Position numbers and translations under genes: made by a program
From: CAYGZC01 sp964354225
GTDB taxonomy: Bacteria > Bacteroidota > Ignavibacteria > UBA10030 > SZUA-254
Assembly: GCA_964354225.1 (NCBI GenBank)
Contig: CAYGZC010000050.1
Coordinates: forward strand, 1-36,141
DNA: 36,141 bases
Reading direction: 5' to 3'
The notes under the pieces: generated by a model
The model's database searches: none
Told to the model about the DNA's origin: nothing
What the model saw: the letters and a program-made list of their open reading frames with translations, nothing else
Shown here: positions 17,705-26,152 of the stretch, piece by piece
Numbering within the stretch: the stretch's first letter is position 1
Layout: every line of letters starts with the position of its first letter

Positions 17705-19159
17705 ATGGACATAAAGGCAGATATCGGATTGGTGGGTTTAGCGGTAATGGGTGAAAATTTAGTGCTCAATATGGAGAGCCATGGATTTACAGTCACAGTT
17801 TACAATCGGACGGTAGATAAGGTTGATAATTTTTTGAAAGGACGTGGAAAAGGGAAAAAGATAATTGGTGCTCATAGCATCACTGAACTAATTGAGTCAT
17901 TGAAAACACCGCGTAAGATCATGTTAATGGTGAAAGCGGGGAAACCAGTTGATGAATTTATCGATCTCATGATACCGCATCTTGATAAAGGCGATATTAT
18001 TATAGATGGCGGTAATTCACATTATCCCGATACAATCCGCCGTACAAAATACCTTGAAAGCAAAAACTTTCTTTTTATCGGAACAGGTGTATCGGGCGGT
18101 GAAGAAGGTGCACTTCGTGGTCCATCTATTATGCCGGGCGGCTCATCAGCAGCATGGCTGCATGTCAAACCAATTTTTCAGGCGATTGCAGCAAAGGTGG
18201 CAGACAAAACGCCATGTTGTGATTGGGTGGGTAATGACGGTGCCGGACATTTTGTGAAGATGGTTCATAATGGAATTGAATATGGTGATATGCAGCTCAT
18301 CTCTGAAGCTTATCAAATCATGAAAGAATTACTATGTATGAGTGCGGATGAGATGCATGAGATATTTAAAACATGGAATATGGGTGATCTCGATAGTTAT
18401 CTGATCGAGATTACGTCTGATATACTTGGATTTAAGGATGATGATGGTAAACCGTTGGTAGACAAGATTCTCGATACCGCCGGTCAGAAAGGTACGGGTA
18501 AGTGGACGAGCGTTACATCGCTAGATCTCGGTATTCCTTTAACGCTAATAAGCGAAGCGGTCTTTGCCCGGTGTCTTTCCGCAATTAAAGAAGAACGCGT
18601 AGCCGCTTCGAAGTTATTAAGCGGTCCGAAAATCAAATTTACAGGGAACAAACAATTATTTCTCAGGGATCTGGAGAAAGCTCTATATGCTTCGAAGGTA
18701 GTGTCCTATGCACAAGGATTTGTGTTATTGCGTGCCGCGGCAGAAGAATTCAAATGGGATCTGAATTACGGCGGCATTGCTCTTTTATGGCGGGGTGGGT
18801 GCATAATTAGATCGATATTCTTGGGTAAGATCAAAGAAGCTTTCGATAATAATCCAGGATTGAGTAATCTATTACTTGATCCATTCTTCAAAGAAAAGAT
18901 AGACTTGGCTCAGGAAGCATGGCGAAGAGTGGTATCGACGGCAGTAACGCACGGTATATGGATACCTGCATTCTCAACAGCACTAAATTATTTTGATGGT
19001 TATCGGAATTCAAGATTGCCGGCAAATCTCCTCCAAGCTCAGCGTGATTACTTTGGCGCCCATCAGTATGAGCGAGTCGATAAACCGCGAGGCGAATTCT
19101 TCCATACAAATTGGACTGGTCGTGGCGGCGATACCACTTCATCGACATATAGTGTCTAG
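17705..19159 (+). CDS. gnd: 6-phosphogluconate dehydrogenase, decarboxylating
   Basis: Oxidises 6-phosphogluconate to ribulose-5-phosphate and CO2 with NAD(P)+. At 484 residues it is the long (E. coli-type, ~470) form. Seen are the coenzyme motif GLAVMGENLVLN (residues 11-22), IIDGGNSHYPDT, the signature VSGGEEGALRGPSIMPGG (129-146) and the catalytic Lys185 and Glu192 in HFVKMVHNGIEYGD. The C-terminal region carries the QAQRDYFGAHQYER signature for substrate binding from the partner subunit. GAAGGA precedes the ATG. Placement in a pectin locus is unusual: normal uronate catabolism ends in KDPG and does not need Gnd, so it argues that 6-phosphogluconate is produced here. Confidence 0.95.
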   Translation: MDIKADIGLVGLAVMGENLVLNMESHGFTVTVYNRTVDKVDNFLKGRGKGKKIIGAHSITELIESLKTPRKIMLMVKAGKPVDEFIDLMIPHLDKGDIIIDGGNSHYPDTIRRTKYLESKNFLFIGTGVSGGEEGALRGPSIMPGGSSAAWLHVKPIFQAIAAKVADKTPCCDWVGNDGAGHFVKMVHNGIEYGDMQLISEAYQIMKELLCMSADEMHEIFKTWNMGDLDSYLIEITSDILGFKDDDGKPLVDKILDTAGQKGTGKWTSVTSLDLGIPLTLISEAVFARCLSAIKEERVAASKLLSGPKIKFTGNKQLFLRDLEKALYASKVVSYAQGFVLLRAAAEEFKWDLNYGGIALLWRGGCIIRSIFLGKIKEAFDNNPGLSNLLLDPFFKEKIDLAQEAWRRVVSTAVTHGIWIPAFSTALNYFDGYRNSRLPANLLQAQRDYFGAHQYERVDKPRGEFFHTNWTGRGGDTTSSTYSV

Positions 19160-19194
19160 AATAAAAGTTTAATTATCATTCACTTTAATACCTT

Positions 19195-19935
19195 ATGAAC
19201 ATCAAATTAATTTTGTTATTCTTTCTTCTGTTTTCTAATTTTATTCAATCCCCAAATAAAGATATAACTATTTATTTGATCGGCGACTCCACGATGGCGG
19301 ATAAACCTACAGCCGATAATCCTGAGCGTGGATGGGGCCAAATGTTACCGCGCTTTTTTGAGAGATCAGTAACTATTGAGAATCATGCAAAAAATGGAAG
19401 AAGCACGCGATCATTTCTTGCGGAAACTCTTTGGATGCCCATAGTTAGCAAGCTGAAAGAAGGTGATTATGTGATCATCCAGTTTGGACATAATGACGAG
19501 AAGGAAGAAAAAGTCGATCGCTACACATCTCCGAAAGACTATAGGAAGAATCTTATTAAATTTGTCGCTGAATCGCGTGAGAACAAAGCTAATCCGATTC
19601 TATGTACACCAATTATGCGAAGGAGATTTGATAAAGATGGAAAATTCTACGATGAGCATGGTGTTTATCCTGATATTGTTAGAGAGGTGGCAAAAGAGTA
19701 TAAAGTACCATTAATTGATATGCATAGAAAAAGTGAAAAACTGATTATTGCGTTTGGTCCCGATAGGTCGAAAATGATTTTCCTTTGGATTGAGCCTGGA
19801 GTGTACAAATCACTGCCCGATGGAAAACAAGACAATACGCATTTCTCTGAATACGGTGCTACGAAAATGGCTGAACTGGCGGTTGAAGGTATCCGCGAGT
19901 TGAAACTCGATTTCGTTCGCTTTTTAACAAAATAA
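19195..19935 (+). CDS. Rhamnogalacturonan/pectin acetylesterase, SGNH hydrolase (CE12)
   Basis: Exported esterase removing acetyl groups from rhamnogalacturonan or homogalacturonan. Residues 1-20 form a hydrophobic signal sequence. The SGNH blocks are complete: GDSTMADK with nucleophile Ser32, the block II Gly68 in NGRSTRSF, FGHND (Asn100) in block III, and DNTHFSEYGA with Asp213 and His216 in block V. This GDST/GRST/GHND/DxTHF set is characteristic of CE12 (RgaE-like) enzymes and the length (246) is usual. It starts 35 bases after gnd and ends 10 before the GH43 gene. No sorting tail, so periplasmic location is inferred. Confidence 0.88.
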   Translation: MNIKLILLFFLLFSNFIQSPNKDITIYLIGDSTMADKPTADNPERGWGQMLPRFFERSVTIENHAKNGRSTRSFLAETLWMPIVSKLKEGDYVIIQFGHNDEKEEKVDRYTSPKDYRKNLIKFVAESRENKANPILCTPIMRRRFDKDGKFYDEHGVYPDIVREVAKEYKVPLIDMHRKSEKLIIAFGPDRSKMIFLWIEPGVYKSLPDGKQDNTHFSEYGATKMAELAVEGIRELKLDFVRFLTK

Positions 19936-19945
19936 AATCACTTCG

Positions 19946-21601
19946 GTGCATAAACGAAATATGCTGGAGAATATCTTCTTTTATATCGTTCTCTTATTGG
20001 CGAGTTGCGTATCTCAGAAATCGAAATCAGAATTATTATATTTTCAATCTGACTCGACGGTTTGGATTCCTGATAACGGTGATGGAACATACACGAATCC
20101 TATCATCTACGCCGACTATTCCGATCCGGATGTTATTCGAGTCGGTGACGAGTTTTTTATGACTGCATCGAGCTTTAATTGCGTACCGGGCTTGCCGATC
20201 CTTCAGTCGCATGATCTTGTGAATTGGGGCATTGTCGGCCACGCTTTGCAACAATTAACTCCCCAAGAAGTATTCAATAAACCACAACACGGAAACGGTG
20301 TCTGGGCGCCATGCATTCGATTTCATAAAGATGAATTTTATATTTATTATGGCGACCCGGACTACGGAATTTACCTTGTGAAAGCAAAACATGCAGAAGG
20401 ACCATGGAGTGATCCGATTCTGATCCGAGGCGCTAAGGGCTGGATCGATCCGTGCCCTTTATGGGACGATGATAAAACAGCGTACCTCGTTCATGCATTT
20501 GCCAACAGTCGAGCGGGAATTAAAAGCATTCTCACGTTACATAAAATGAATTCCGAGGGAACACGCTTACTGGATTCCGGTACCGTAATTTTCGATGGTC
20601 ACAAAAATCAACCGACCATAGAAGGACCAAAACTTTACAAGTGGAACGGTTATTACTATATTTTCGCACCGGCGGGTGGAGTGAAACAAGGTTGGCAAAC
20701 CGTACTCAGATCAAAGAACATTTATGGTCCGTACGAAACTAAAATTGTGATGGATCAGGGAAGGACACAGATAAACGGTCCGCATCAAGGTGCATGGGTC
20801 AAGCTACGTTCTGGTGAATCCTGGTTTGTTCACTTCCAAAATAAAGAAGCGTATGGTCGGGTTGTCCATCTCCAACCGATGAAGTGGGTAAATGACTTTC
20901 CCGTTATCGGAATCGATACGGATGGAGATGGAAAAGGTGAACCTGTCGATAAATTTAAAAACCCCGATGTCGGGAAATCGTATCCTCGCAAAGTGCCGCA
21001 AACTTCCGATGAGTTTGATTCACATAAATTTGGTGAACAATGGCAATGGCAAGCAAATCCTGAATCGACATGGAGTTCACTCTTTGCCAAGCCGGGGTAT
21101 CTTCGTTTGTTTGCTATTTCGAAATCTAACGATAAAATGAATTTATGGAATAGCCCGAATCTTCTTTTAAAAAAATTCCCCGCACCGCAATTTAAAGTCA
21201 CAACAAAACTTGAATGTAACTTGAACCGTGATGGAGAAAAAGCGGGTCTAGTTGTGATGGGAACGGATTACTCGTATATTTCAATTCGAAGAGAAAATGA
21301 AAAACTCATTCTTTCTCAGGCAGTTTGTTCGAATGCCGATCGTCAAGGGACAGAGATCGAATCGAAACAAATCGCGTTGAGCGATAAGACAATCTATTTG
21401 CGAGTCACGGTGGCAGATGAAGCGATTTGTAAATTTAGTTACAGCGCGGATAACATAATATTTACCGACGTTGGGAATTCGTTCCGCGCAAAACCGGGTA
21501 AGTGGATCGGTGCGAAAGTTGGATTATTCTGTATCGGGTCTAATGCGGTTAGAGAAACTGGATTTGTCGATGTCGATTGGTTTCATGTCCAAAAGTTTTA
21601 A
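19946..21601 (+). CDS. GH43 family glycoside hydrolase lipoprotein (beta-xylosidase/alpha-arabinofuranosidase type)
   Basis: Predicted outer-layer lipoprotein: from GTG 19946 the N terminus is basic, then hydrophobic, then a lipobox LASC with Cys21. ATG 19961 is an alternative that keeps the lipobox. The five-bladed propeller catalytic domain (~40-330) has Asp60 (YSDPD) as probable base, Asp158 (GWIDPC) as pKa modulator and Glu216 (TIEGPKL) as acid. A C-terminal concanavalin-like domain (~338-551) begins after YPRKVPQTSDEF, the arrangement of GH43 subfamilies with xylosidase C-terminal domains. It would trim arabinose or xylose side chains from pectin. The precise specificity cannot be read from sequence. 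Confidence 0.85.
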   Translation: MHKRNMLENIFFYIVLLLASCVSQKSKSELLYFQSDSTVWIPDNGDGTYTNPIIYADYSDPDVIRVGDEFFMTASSFNCVPGLPILQSHDLVNWGIVGHALQQLTPQEVFNKPQHGNGVWAPCIRFHKDEFYIYYGDPDYGIYLVKAKHAEGPWSDPILIRGAKGWIDPCPLWDDDKTAYLVHAFANSRAGIKSILTLHKMNSEGTRLLDSGTVIFDGHKNQPTIEGPKLYKWNGYYYIFAPAGGVKQGWQTVLRSKNIYGPYETKIVMDQGRTQINGPHQGAWVKLRSGESWFVHFQNKEAYGRVVHLQPMKWVNDFPVIGIDTDGDGKGEPVDKFKNPDVGKSYPRKVPQTSDEFDSHKFGEQWQWQANPESTWSSLFAKPGYLRLFAISKSNDKMNLWNSPNLLLKKFPAPQFKVTTKLECNLNRDGEKAGLVVMGTDYSYISIRRENEKLILSQAVCSNADRQGTEIESKQIALSDKTIYLRVTVADEAICKFSYSADNIIFTDVGNSFRAKPGKWIGAKVGLFCIGSNAVRETGFVDVDWFHVQKF

Positions 21602-21625
21602 ATTAAATTTCTCTGGAGAAAAAGT

Positions 21626-22381
21626 ATGAACGATTTATTTGATTTGACGGGCAAAGTTGCGTTGGTTACCGGTGCCAGCACAGGACTTGGTGCGGGAATG
21701 TCGGTTGGATTTGCAAAAGCAGGTGCCGATTTAGTTTTAGTTGATATCGCAGATTCGTTAGAGACGGAAAAAAAGATCCAGGTAATGGGTAAAAAAGCTA
21801 GCATACTCATTTCCGATTTATCGACAATGGCCGGTGTTCAAGACGTTATCACCAAAGGCCTTGCAGCATTCGGGAAGATCGACATTCTTGTGAATAACGC
21901 CGGCATTATTCGCCGGACACCCGCGATCGATTTCTCCGAAAAAGATTGGGACGATGTCATGACATTGAATGTGAAAACTGTTTTTTTCCTCAGTCAGGGA
22001 ATCGCACGCGACATGATGAAGCGAAAATGCGGAAAGATTATTAATATTGCATCGCTCTTAAGTTTTCAAGGAGGAATTACCGTTCCATCGTACTCGGCAA
22101 GTAAGGGTGCCGTTGCCCAAATTACAAAAGCGCTTGCGAACGAGTGGGCTCAGCACGGCATAAATGTTAACGCGATTGCACCAGGTTATATGATAACAAC
22201 CAACACAGAAAATCTTCGCAAGGATCCTGTCCGCACGAAATCAATAACCGAACGAATCCCCGCGGGACGTTGGGGAACGCCGGAAGATCTTCAAGGGGCG
22301 GTGGTTTTTCTCGCATCAAAAGCATCGGATTATGTGAATGGTCACGTTCTGCTCGTCGATGGCGGTTGGATGGCGCGGTGA
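21626..22381 (+). CDS. kduD: 2-dehydro-3-deoxy-D-gluconate 5-dehydrogenase KduD
   Basis: Reduces 3-deoxy-D-glycero-2,5-hexodiulosonate, the product of KduI, to 2-keto-3-deoxygluconate. It is a classical 251-residue SDR (E. coli KduD 253) with TGASTGLG (15-22), NNAG, Ser143 (IASLLSFQGG), Tyr156 and Lys160 (PSYSASK). The long stretch around NEWAQHGINVNAIAPGYM and the C-terminal SDYVNGH..VDGGW are nearly identical in style to E. coli KduD. CTGGAGAA precedes the ATG. It is separated from kduI by the DUF4861 gene, all on one strand. Confidence 0.93.
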   Translation: MNDLFDLTGKVALVTGASTGLGAGMSVGFAKAGADLVLVDIADSLETEKKIQVMGKKASILISDLSTMAGVQDVITKGLAAFGKIDILVNNAGIIRRTPAIDFSEKDWDDVMTLNVKTVFFLSQGIARDMMKRKCGKIINIASLLSFQGGITVPSYSASKGAVAQITKALANEWAQHGINVNAIAPGYMITTNTENLRKDPVRTKSITERIPAGRWGTPEDLQGAVVFLASKASDYVNGHVLLVDGGWMAR

Positions 22382-22424
22382 TATTATTTTTGGGGATAAT
22401 CAATAAAATTATCAGGAGTAGTTC

Positions 22425-23582
22425 ATGAGAATAATAAACATAGGTATCATTTTCATTCTCTATGCTATACAGGCATGTTCCCAGCAGGTCATCATTCAGG
22501 TGGAGAATCAAGCAACATTCGATAGAAAGACGGAGACAATTGAAATCCGGTGGAATGAGATTAGTACGAAACTTAATCTTTTGAACAGTTCGCCGGTAGC
22601 CGTTTCCGAAGAAGGAAAAAAGATTGTTCATCAAGTAATCGACATTGATGCAAACGGCACACCGGATTATTTGCTATTCCAATCTTCGTTTAAACAAAAC
22701 GAGAAGAAACAATTCACAATAATGAAAGTTGAAGCGAACGTTCCGGTTGAATCGATCACAGACGCAAAATATATTTTACCGCGCAAAGATGTTGCATGGG
22801 AAAATGATTGTATCGCATTCCGCATTTATGGCGGACCTCTTGCCGGAGATGTCCGAAGCGGTTTGGATGTGTGGGTTAAACGTGTACGGTATCATATCAT
22901 CGATAAGTGGTACGACGGTGACTCGCTGAAAGGAAAGGAACGAATCTCTTATCACATAGATCACGGAGAGGGTGCCGACATGTTTAATGTCGGGAAAACA
23001 CTCGGTGCAGGCGGTTCCGCACTCTGGATCGATAGTATCTTATGTCAAACCGGATTGTTCACAAAGGAACAAATTATTGCTACGGGTCCTATCCGGGCAA
23101 TGTTTACTGTAATGTACGATACCGTTCTCGCGGATGGAAAAACATTAAATGAAGAAAAAACCTATACCTTAGACGCTGGAGAAAACTTGAATAGGATAGA
23201 TGTTGGCTATTCAGGATTAAAAAAAGATGGAGCAGTAAATATTGCGTTGGGGCTCGTGAAACGTGAAGGTACGATTCCTTATTCAGATGAATCAAACAAT
23301 TGGCTGAGTTTGTGGGGATTAGTTAATGAGGATTCAACCAACGGTTATCTAGGAACAGGGCTTATTCTCCCGAAACAGTCGTACCGTGAGCGACGCGAAG
23401 ATGCAAATCATTACTTAATCATCGGATCAACCTCGGCTGATAAACAATTTACGTACTATGCCGGTGCAGGATGGACGCGCAGCGGAGATATTTTATCGGT
23501 TGATGATTGGAATAGTTATTTAGAAACGTTTACATTACGATTAGAATCGCCGTTGCAGATTACGATTCTAGATAAGAACTAA
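22425..23582 (+). CDS. DUF4861 family lipoprotein
   Basis: A 385-residue protein of the DUF4861 type, a family of unassigned function that I know mainly from Bacteroidota pectin and uronate loci. The N terminus is a lipoprotein signal with lipobox IQAC (Cys18). The body is rich in beta-strand patterns, with recognisable blocks DVAWENDCIAFRIYGGP, VDVWVKR-like (LDVWVKRVRYHIIDKWY), GEGADMFNVGKTLGAGG and a late ANHYLIIGS..YYAGAGWTRSG. It lies between kduD and kduI, so a role on unsaturated uronides or in pectin side-chain removal at the periplasmic face is likely, but no catalytic residues are established. CAGGAG is 8 bases before the ATG. Confidence 0.75.
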   Translation: MRIINIGIIFILYAIQACSQQVIIQVENQATFDRKTETIEIRWNEISTKLNLLNSSPVAVSEEGKKIVHQVIDIDANGTPDYLLFQSSFKQNEKKQFTIMKVEANVPVESITDAKYILPRKDVAWENDCIAFRIYGGPLAGDVRSGLDVWVKRVRYHIIDKWYDGDSLKGKERISYHIDHGEGADMFNVGKTLGAGGSALWIDSILCQTGLFTKEQIIATGPIRAMFTVMYDTVLADGKTLNEEKTYTLDAGENLNRIDVGYSGLKKDGAVNIALGLVKREGTIPYSDESNNWLSLWGLVNEDSTNGYLGTGLILPKQSYRERREDANHYLIIGSTSADKQFTYYAGAGWTRSGDILSVDDWNSYLETFTLRLESPLQITILDKN

Positions 23583-23599
23583 GAAAGGAATAATTTACA

Positions 23600-24433
23600 A
23601 TGGATATTCGATTTACAACCAATCCGGTTAGTGTTATAAGAATGTCGACAGACGAACTCCGGAAATTATATTTGATTGACGCTCTTTTCACAGAAGATGA
23701 AATACCAATGGTCTATTCCGATTTAGATCGGTCGATCACAGGATCTGTAGTGCCGATAAAAAAATCTCTACAGCTTTTAAGCAGTAAAAAAGAAATGGTA
23801 GCTGAATATTTTACAGAACGGCGGGAGGTTGGTGTTATCAATATCGGCGGTGATGGAATTATAAGTACAGATGGTAAAGAGTACACGATGAATTTTAAAG
23901 ATGCGTTGTATATCGGCAGGGAAACGAAGGAAATTATCTTCCGCAGCAAAAACACCGGTACGCCAGCCGCATTTTATTTTGTGAGTTATCCGGCGCATAA
24001 AAAATATCCGACAACGCACGCAACATTTTCTAGTGCCGAACCGTCAAAACTCGGCAGTCAGAAAAATGCGAATAAGCGGACGATATACAAATACATTCAT
24101 CCGAGCGGAATCTCGAGTTGTCAACTCGTAATGGGTTTAACGGAGTTGGAAGTGGGAAGCGTCTGGAATACCATGCCTCCACACACACACCAGCGGCGTT
24201 CCGAGGTTTACATGTATTTCAATCTTTCGCCGGATGCAATGGTGGTCCATCTCATGGGAAAAGCCGAAGAAACGAAGCACATCATGATTCGGAATCGTCA
24301 AGCAGTACTCTCCCCAAGCTGGTCGATCCACGCGGGTGTTGGTACGCAAGCATACACGTTTATTTGGGCGATGGGTGGCGAGAATCAGGTATTCGATGAT
24401 ATGGATGGTGTGAATTTGAATGAGATGAAATAG
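23600..24433 (+). CDS. kduI: 5-dehydro-4-deoxy-D-glucuronate isomerase KduI
   Basis: Cupin isomerase turning 4-deoxy-L-threo-5-hexosulose uronate (from unsaturated galacturonate) into 3-deoxy-D-glycero-2,5-hexodiulosonate. Length 277 against 278 in E. coli. The zinc ligands are visible as His195, His197 and Glu202 in MPPHTHQRRSEVYMYF, and His244 in WSIHAGVG, each one residue lower than in the E. coli enzyme. The N-terminal YLIDALFTEDEIPMVYSDLDR block is also diagnostic. AGAAAGGAA lies upstream of the ATG, and eda follows after only 3 bases. Confidence 0.95.
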   Translation: MDIRFTTNPVSVIRMSTDELRKLYLIDALFTEDEIPMVYSDLDRSITGSVVPIKKSLQLLSSKKEMVAEYFTERREVGVINIGGDGIISTDGKEYTMNFKDALYIGRETKEIIFRSKNTGTPAAFYFVSYPAHKKYPTTHATFSSAEPSKLGSQKNANKRTIYKYIHPSGISSCQLVMGLTELEVGSVWNTMPPHTHQRRSEVYMYFNLSPDAMVVHLMGKAEETKHIMIRNRQAVLSPSWSIHAGVGTQAYTFIWAMGGENQVFDDMDGVNLNEMK

Positions 24434-24436
24434 ATT

Positions 24437-25096
24437 ATGAATAAGAATGAAATATTAGAGAAACTTCTTGAGAACGGAGTTATTGCTGTTGTTAGAATAA
24501 AAGATCAAAAGAAAATTAGGTCGGCTATAGATGCAATCCAACTAGGTGGAATCAAGTGTATTGAGATTACCATGACAGTACAGGGAGCGATTGAAATAAT
24601 TCGAGAGTATGTTTCAATGACTTCCGCAGATCTAATTATTGGTGCTGGAACCGTTACCGATCAAGAGACAGCAAAATTGGTGATAGAGGCTGGGGCAAAG
24701 TTTGTTGTGAGTCCGATTTTAAATCCTGCTATCATTACATATTGTAAAGAACGCGATGTAGTCTGTATTCCCGGATGTTATACTCCAACTGAAATTTTCA
24801 ATGCTTGGAATCTCGGTGCAGATATTATTAAAGTTTTTCCCGCTCAAGGTTTAACACCACGGTACTTCAACGATCTGGCAGGTCCTTTTCCACAAATTAA
24901 ATTGATGCCGACTGGTGGGGTTACAATTGAAAATATCGGTGAATGGATAGCAACTGGTGCAGTGGCAGTAGGAATCGGAAGCGAGCTCCTTGATAAGGAA
25001 GCCATCGAGGCAGGTCAATTTGGAGTATTAACTAAGAAAGCACAAACACTAATGAAAAATTTTCGGCAAGCAAGAGGAGGTAATCACACCCACTAA
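24437..25096 (+). CDS. eda: KDPG/KHG aldolase
   Basis: Class I aldolase splitting KDPG into pyruvate and glyceraldehyde-3-phosphate, the final step of the KDG branch. 219 residues, usual size. Seen are GVIAVVRIKD, Glu43 in CIEITMT, GAGTVTD, SPILNP, PGCYTPTEI and the Schiff-base Lys132 in IIKVFPAQ, followed by the phosphate-binding MPTGGV and a C-terminal VGIGSELL. It is the last gene of the pectin locus; an inverted repeat starts 6 bases after its stop. Its kinase partner is one of the PfkB proteins at 13007-15212. Confidence 0.95.
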   Translation: MNKNEILEKLLENGVIAVVRIKDQKKIRSAIDAIQLGGIKCIEITMTVQGAIEIIREYVSMTSADLIIGAGTVTDQETAKLVIEAGAKFVVSPILNPAIITYCKERDVVCIPGCYTPTEIFNAWNLGADIIKVFPAQGLTPRYFNDLAGPFPQIKLMPTGGVTIENIGEWIATGAVAVGIGSELLDKEAIEAGQFGVLTKKAQTLMKNFRQARGGNHTH

Positions 25097-25101
25097 ACGG
25101 A

Positions 25102-25152
25102 AATTCCGATGGTTAATCAGAATTTGAGATAGTCAATCAATCCATCGGAATT
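25102..25152 (+). terminator. Perfect inverted repeat after eda; possible operon end
   Basis: AATTCCGATGG (25102-25112) and its exact complement (25142-25152) enclose 29 bases directly behind eda. The loop is long and there is no T-run, so it may be a weak terminator, an mRNA end-protecting stem, or a remnant of an element end, given the recombinase fragment just downstream. The rest of 25153-25281 shows no gene. Confidence 0.4.
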
Positions 25153-25281
25153 GTTAAATCCACAGTGCCCTGTAGGTGCTCATTCTAGTGGGGGACCTAA
25201 CTATACACTACAGAAAATTGGAATTTTACAGGATTTCGATGATTTTTGGGTACAGAAAGATATCGGAATTAGACGAAAACA

Positions 25282-25774
25282 TTGATCCTCTGTCGGGCAT
25301 TCCTTGAATTTCTGTTACTGACGGGTTTACGTAGACAAGAGGCAATGAATTTAAAGCAGGATGCGGCCGATCTTTCGAACGATGTTCTTTTCATAGCTAA
25401 TACAAAAGGAAAACGAGATCGAGTTGTTCCTCTGCATCCAAGGGCAAAACAGATATTACAAGAGTTGGATGATAAATTATTCAGCCGGCTTCGCCCGACA
25501 AGTGTCATTCATAAATTCAAAATGCTTTGCCATCGAGCGAATCTAAGCGAAAACATTAAACTCCATTCTTTACGTCATACCTTTGCTACAAGACTTCTCG
25601 CCATTGGAGTTGATCTTTTATAGTATTAGTCGGTTGCTCGGACACACTGATCTGAAAACCAGTATGATCTACGCAAAAACCAATATCGAAACGTTAAGGG
25701 AGGTAATAGAAAAATTAGGTGACTCATGTTACACTATTGTTACACGGGGCTTTATAAATGAAAATGGTCAGTGA
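25282..25774 (+). pseudogene. Tyrosine recombinase (XerC/D-like integrase) remnant, truncated and frameshifted
   Basis: The C-terminal catalytic domain of a phage-integrase-family recombinase is readable: Arg in LLTGLRRQEAMNL, HSLRHTFATRLL (the His-x-x-Arg pair), then LLGHTDLKTSMIYAK with the last His and the Tyr nucleophile. The two halves are in different frames; removing one T from the TTTT at 25616-25619 restores a continuous GVDLYSISRLLGHT. A stop at 25270 cuts off the N-terminal DNA-binding domain, so only ~165 of ~300 residues remain and the protein cannot be functional even if the frameshift is a sequencing error. It ends just before tRNA-Gln, a common integration target. Confidence 0.85.
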
Positions 25775-25791
25775 AAACCGCCCTTTGTTTG

Positions 25792-25864
25792 CTGCCCGGC
25801 TAGGATTTGAACCTAGACTTCCTTGATCCAGAGTCAAGTGTGTTGCCAATTACACCACCGGGCA
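25792..25864 (-). tRNA. tRNA-Gln (anticodon CTG)
   Basis: 73-base cloverleaf on the minus strand. The acceptor TGCCCGG pairs perfectly with CCGGGCA (7 bp), the anticodon stem CTTGA/TCAAG encloses loop CTCTGGA (anticodon CTG), and the T arm is CTAGGTTCAAATCCTAG. A weak U1-A72 first pair and a G discriminator are glutamine identity features. CCA is not encoded (CAA follows). A promoter lies 21 bases upstream. The recombinase remnant ends 18 bases beyond its 3' end. Confidence 0.95.
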
Positions 25865-25884
25865 TTATATAAAATTTCAGAAAT

Positions 25885-25913
25885 AATATAGCGATTCCAC
25901 CTTTGAGTTCCAA
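25885..25913 (-). promoter_or_regulatory. Promoter for tRNA-Gln
   Basis: On the minus strand TTGGAA (25908-25913) and TATATT (25885-25890) are separated by exactly 17 bases, upstream of the tRNA 5' end at 25864, giving a short leader. Sigma-70-type, by eye. Confidence 0.5.
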
Positions 25914-26092
25914 AATGATTTTCCTTCGGTTTTGAAGAATATATAAGAAGACACACCGTTTGTATTTTTTAAATCTCACTGACACACTGTGAGCTTTTTC
26001 AGTGCTCATATAATCTCTTAAAATTTTTTAACGAGTGGAATGCGACGACTTTTAAATATTGTTTATGATAGCAAGTATTCCACCTCAAAAGT

Positions 26093-26121
26093 TTGACTTT
26101 CTCTCGTATTTTTCTTATATA
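26093..26121 (+). promoter_or_regulatory. Promoter for the purC-psd-pssA cluster
   Basis: TTGACT (26093-26098) and TATATA (26116-26121) are 17 bases apart, about 31 bases before ATG 26153. This is the only good match in the 288-base gap 25865-26152, which otherwise is AT-rich with no gene seen. Confidence 0.5.
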
Positions 26122-26152
26122 TCATTCGCGAGTTTAAAGAGTTTTAGTAAAT

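Noticed and set aside
24118..24399. 93-codon frame inside kduI
   Set aside because: Alternative-frame shadow of a clearly coding gene with intact zinc-site residues.
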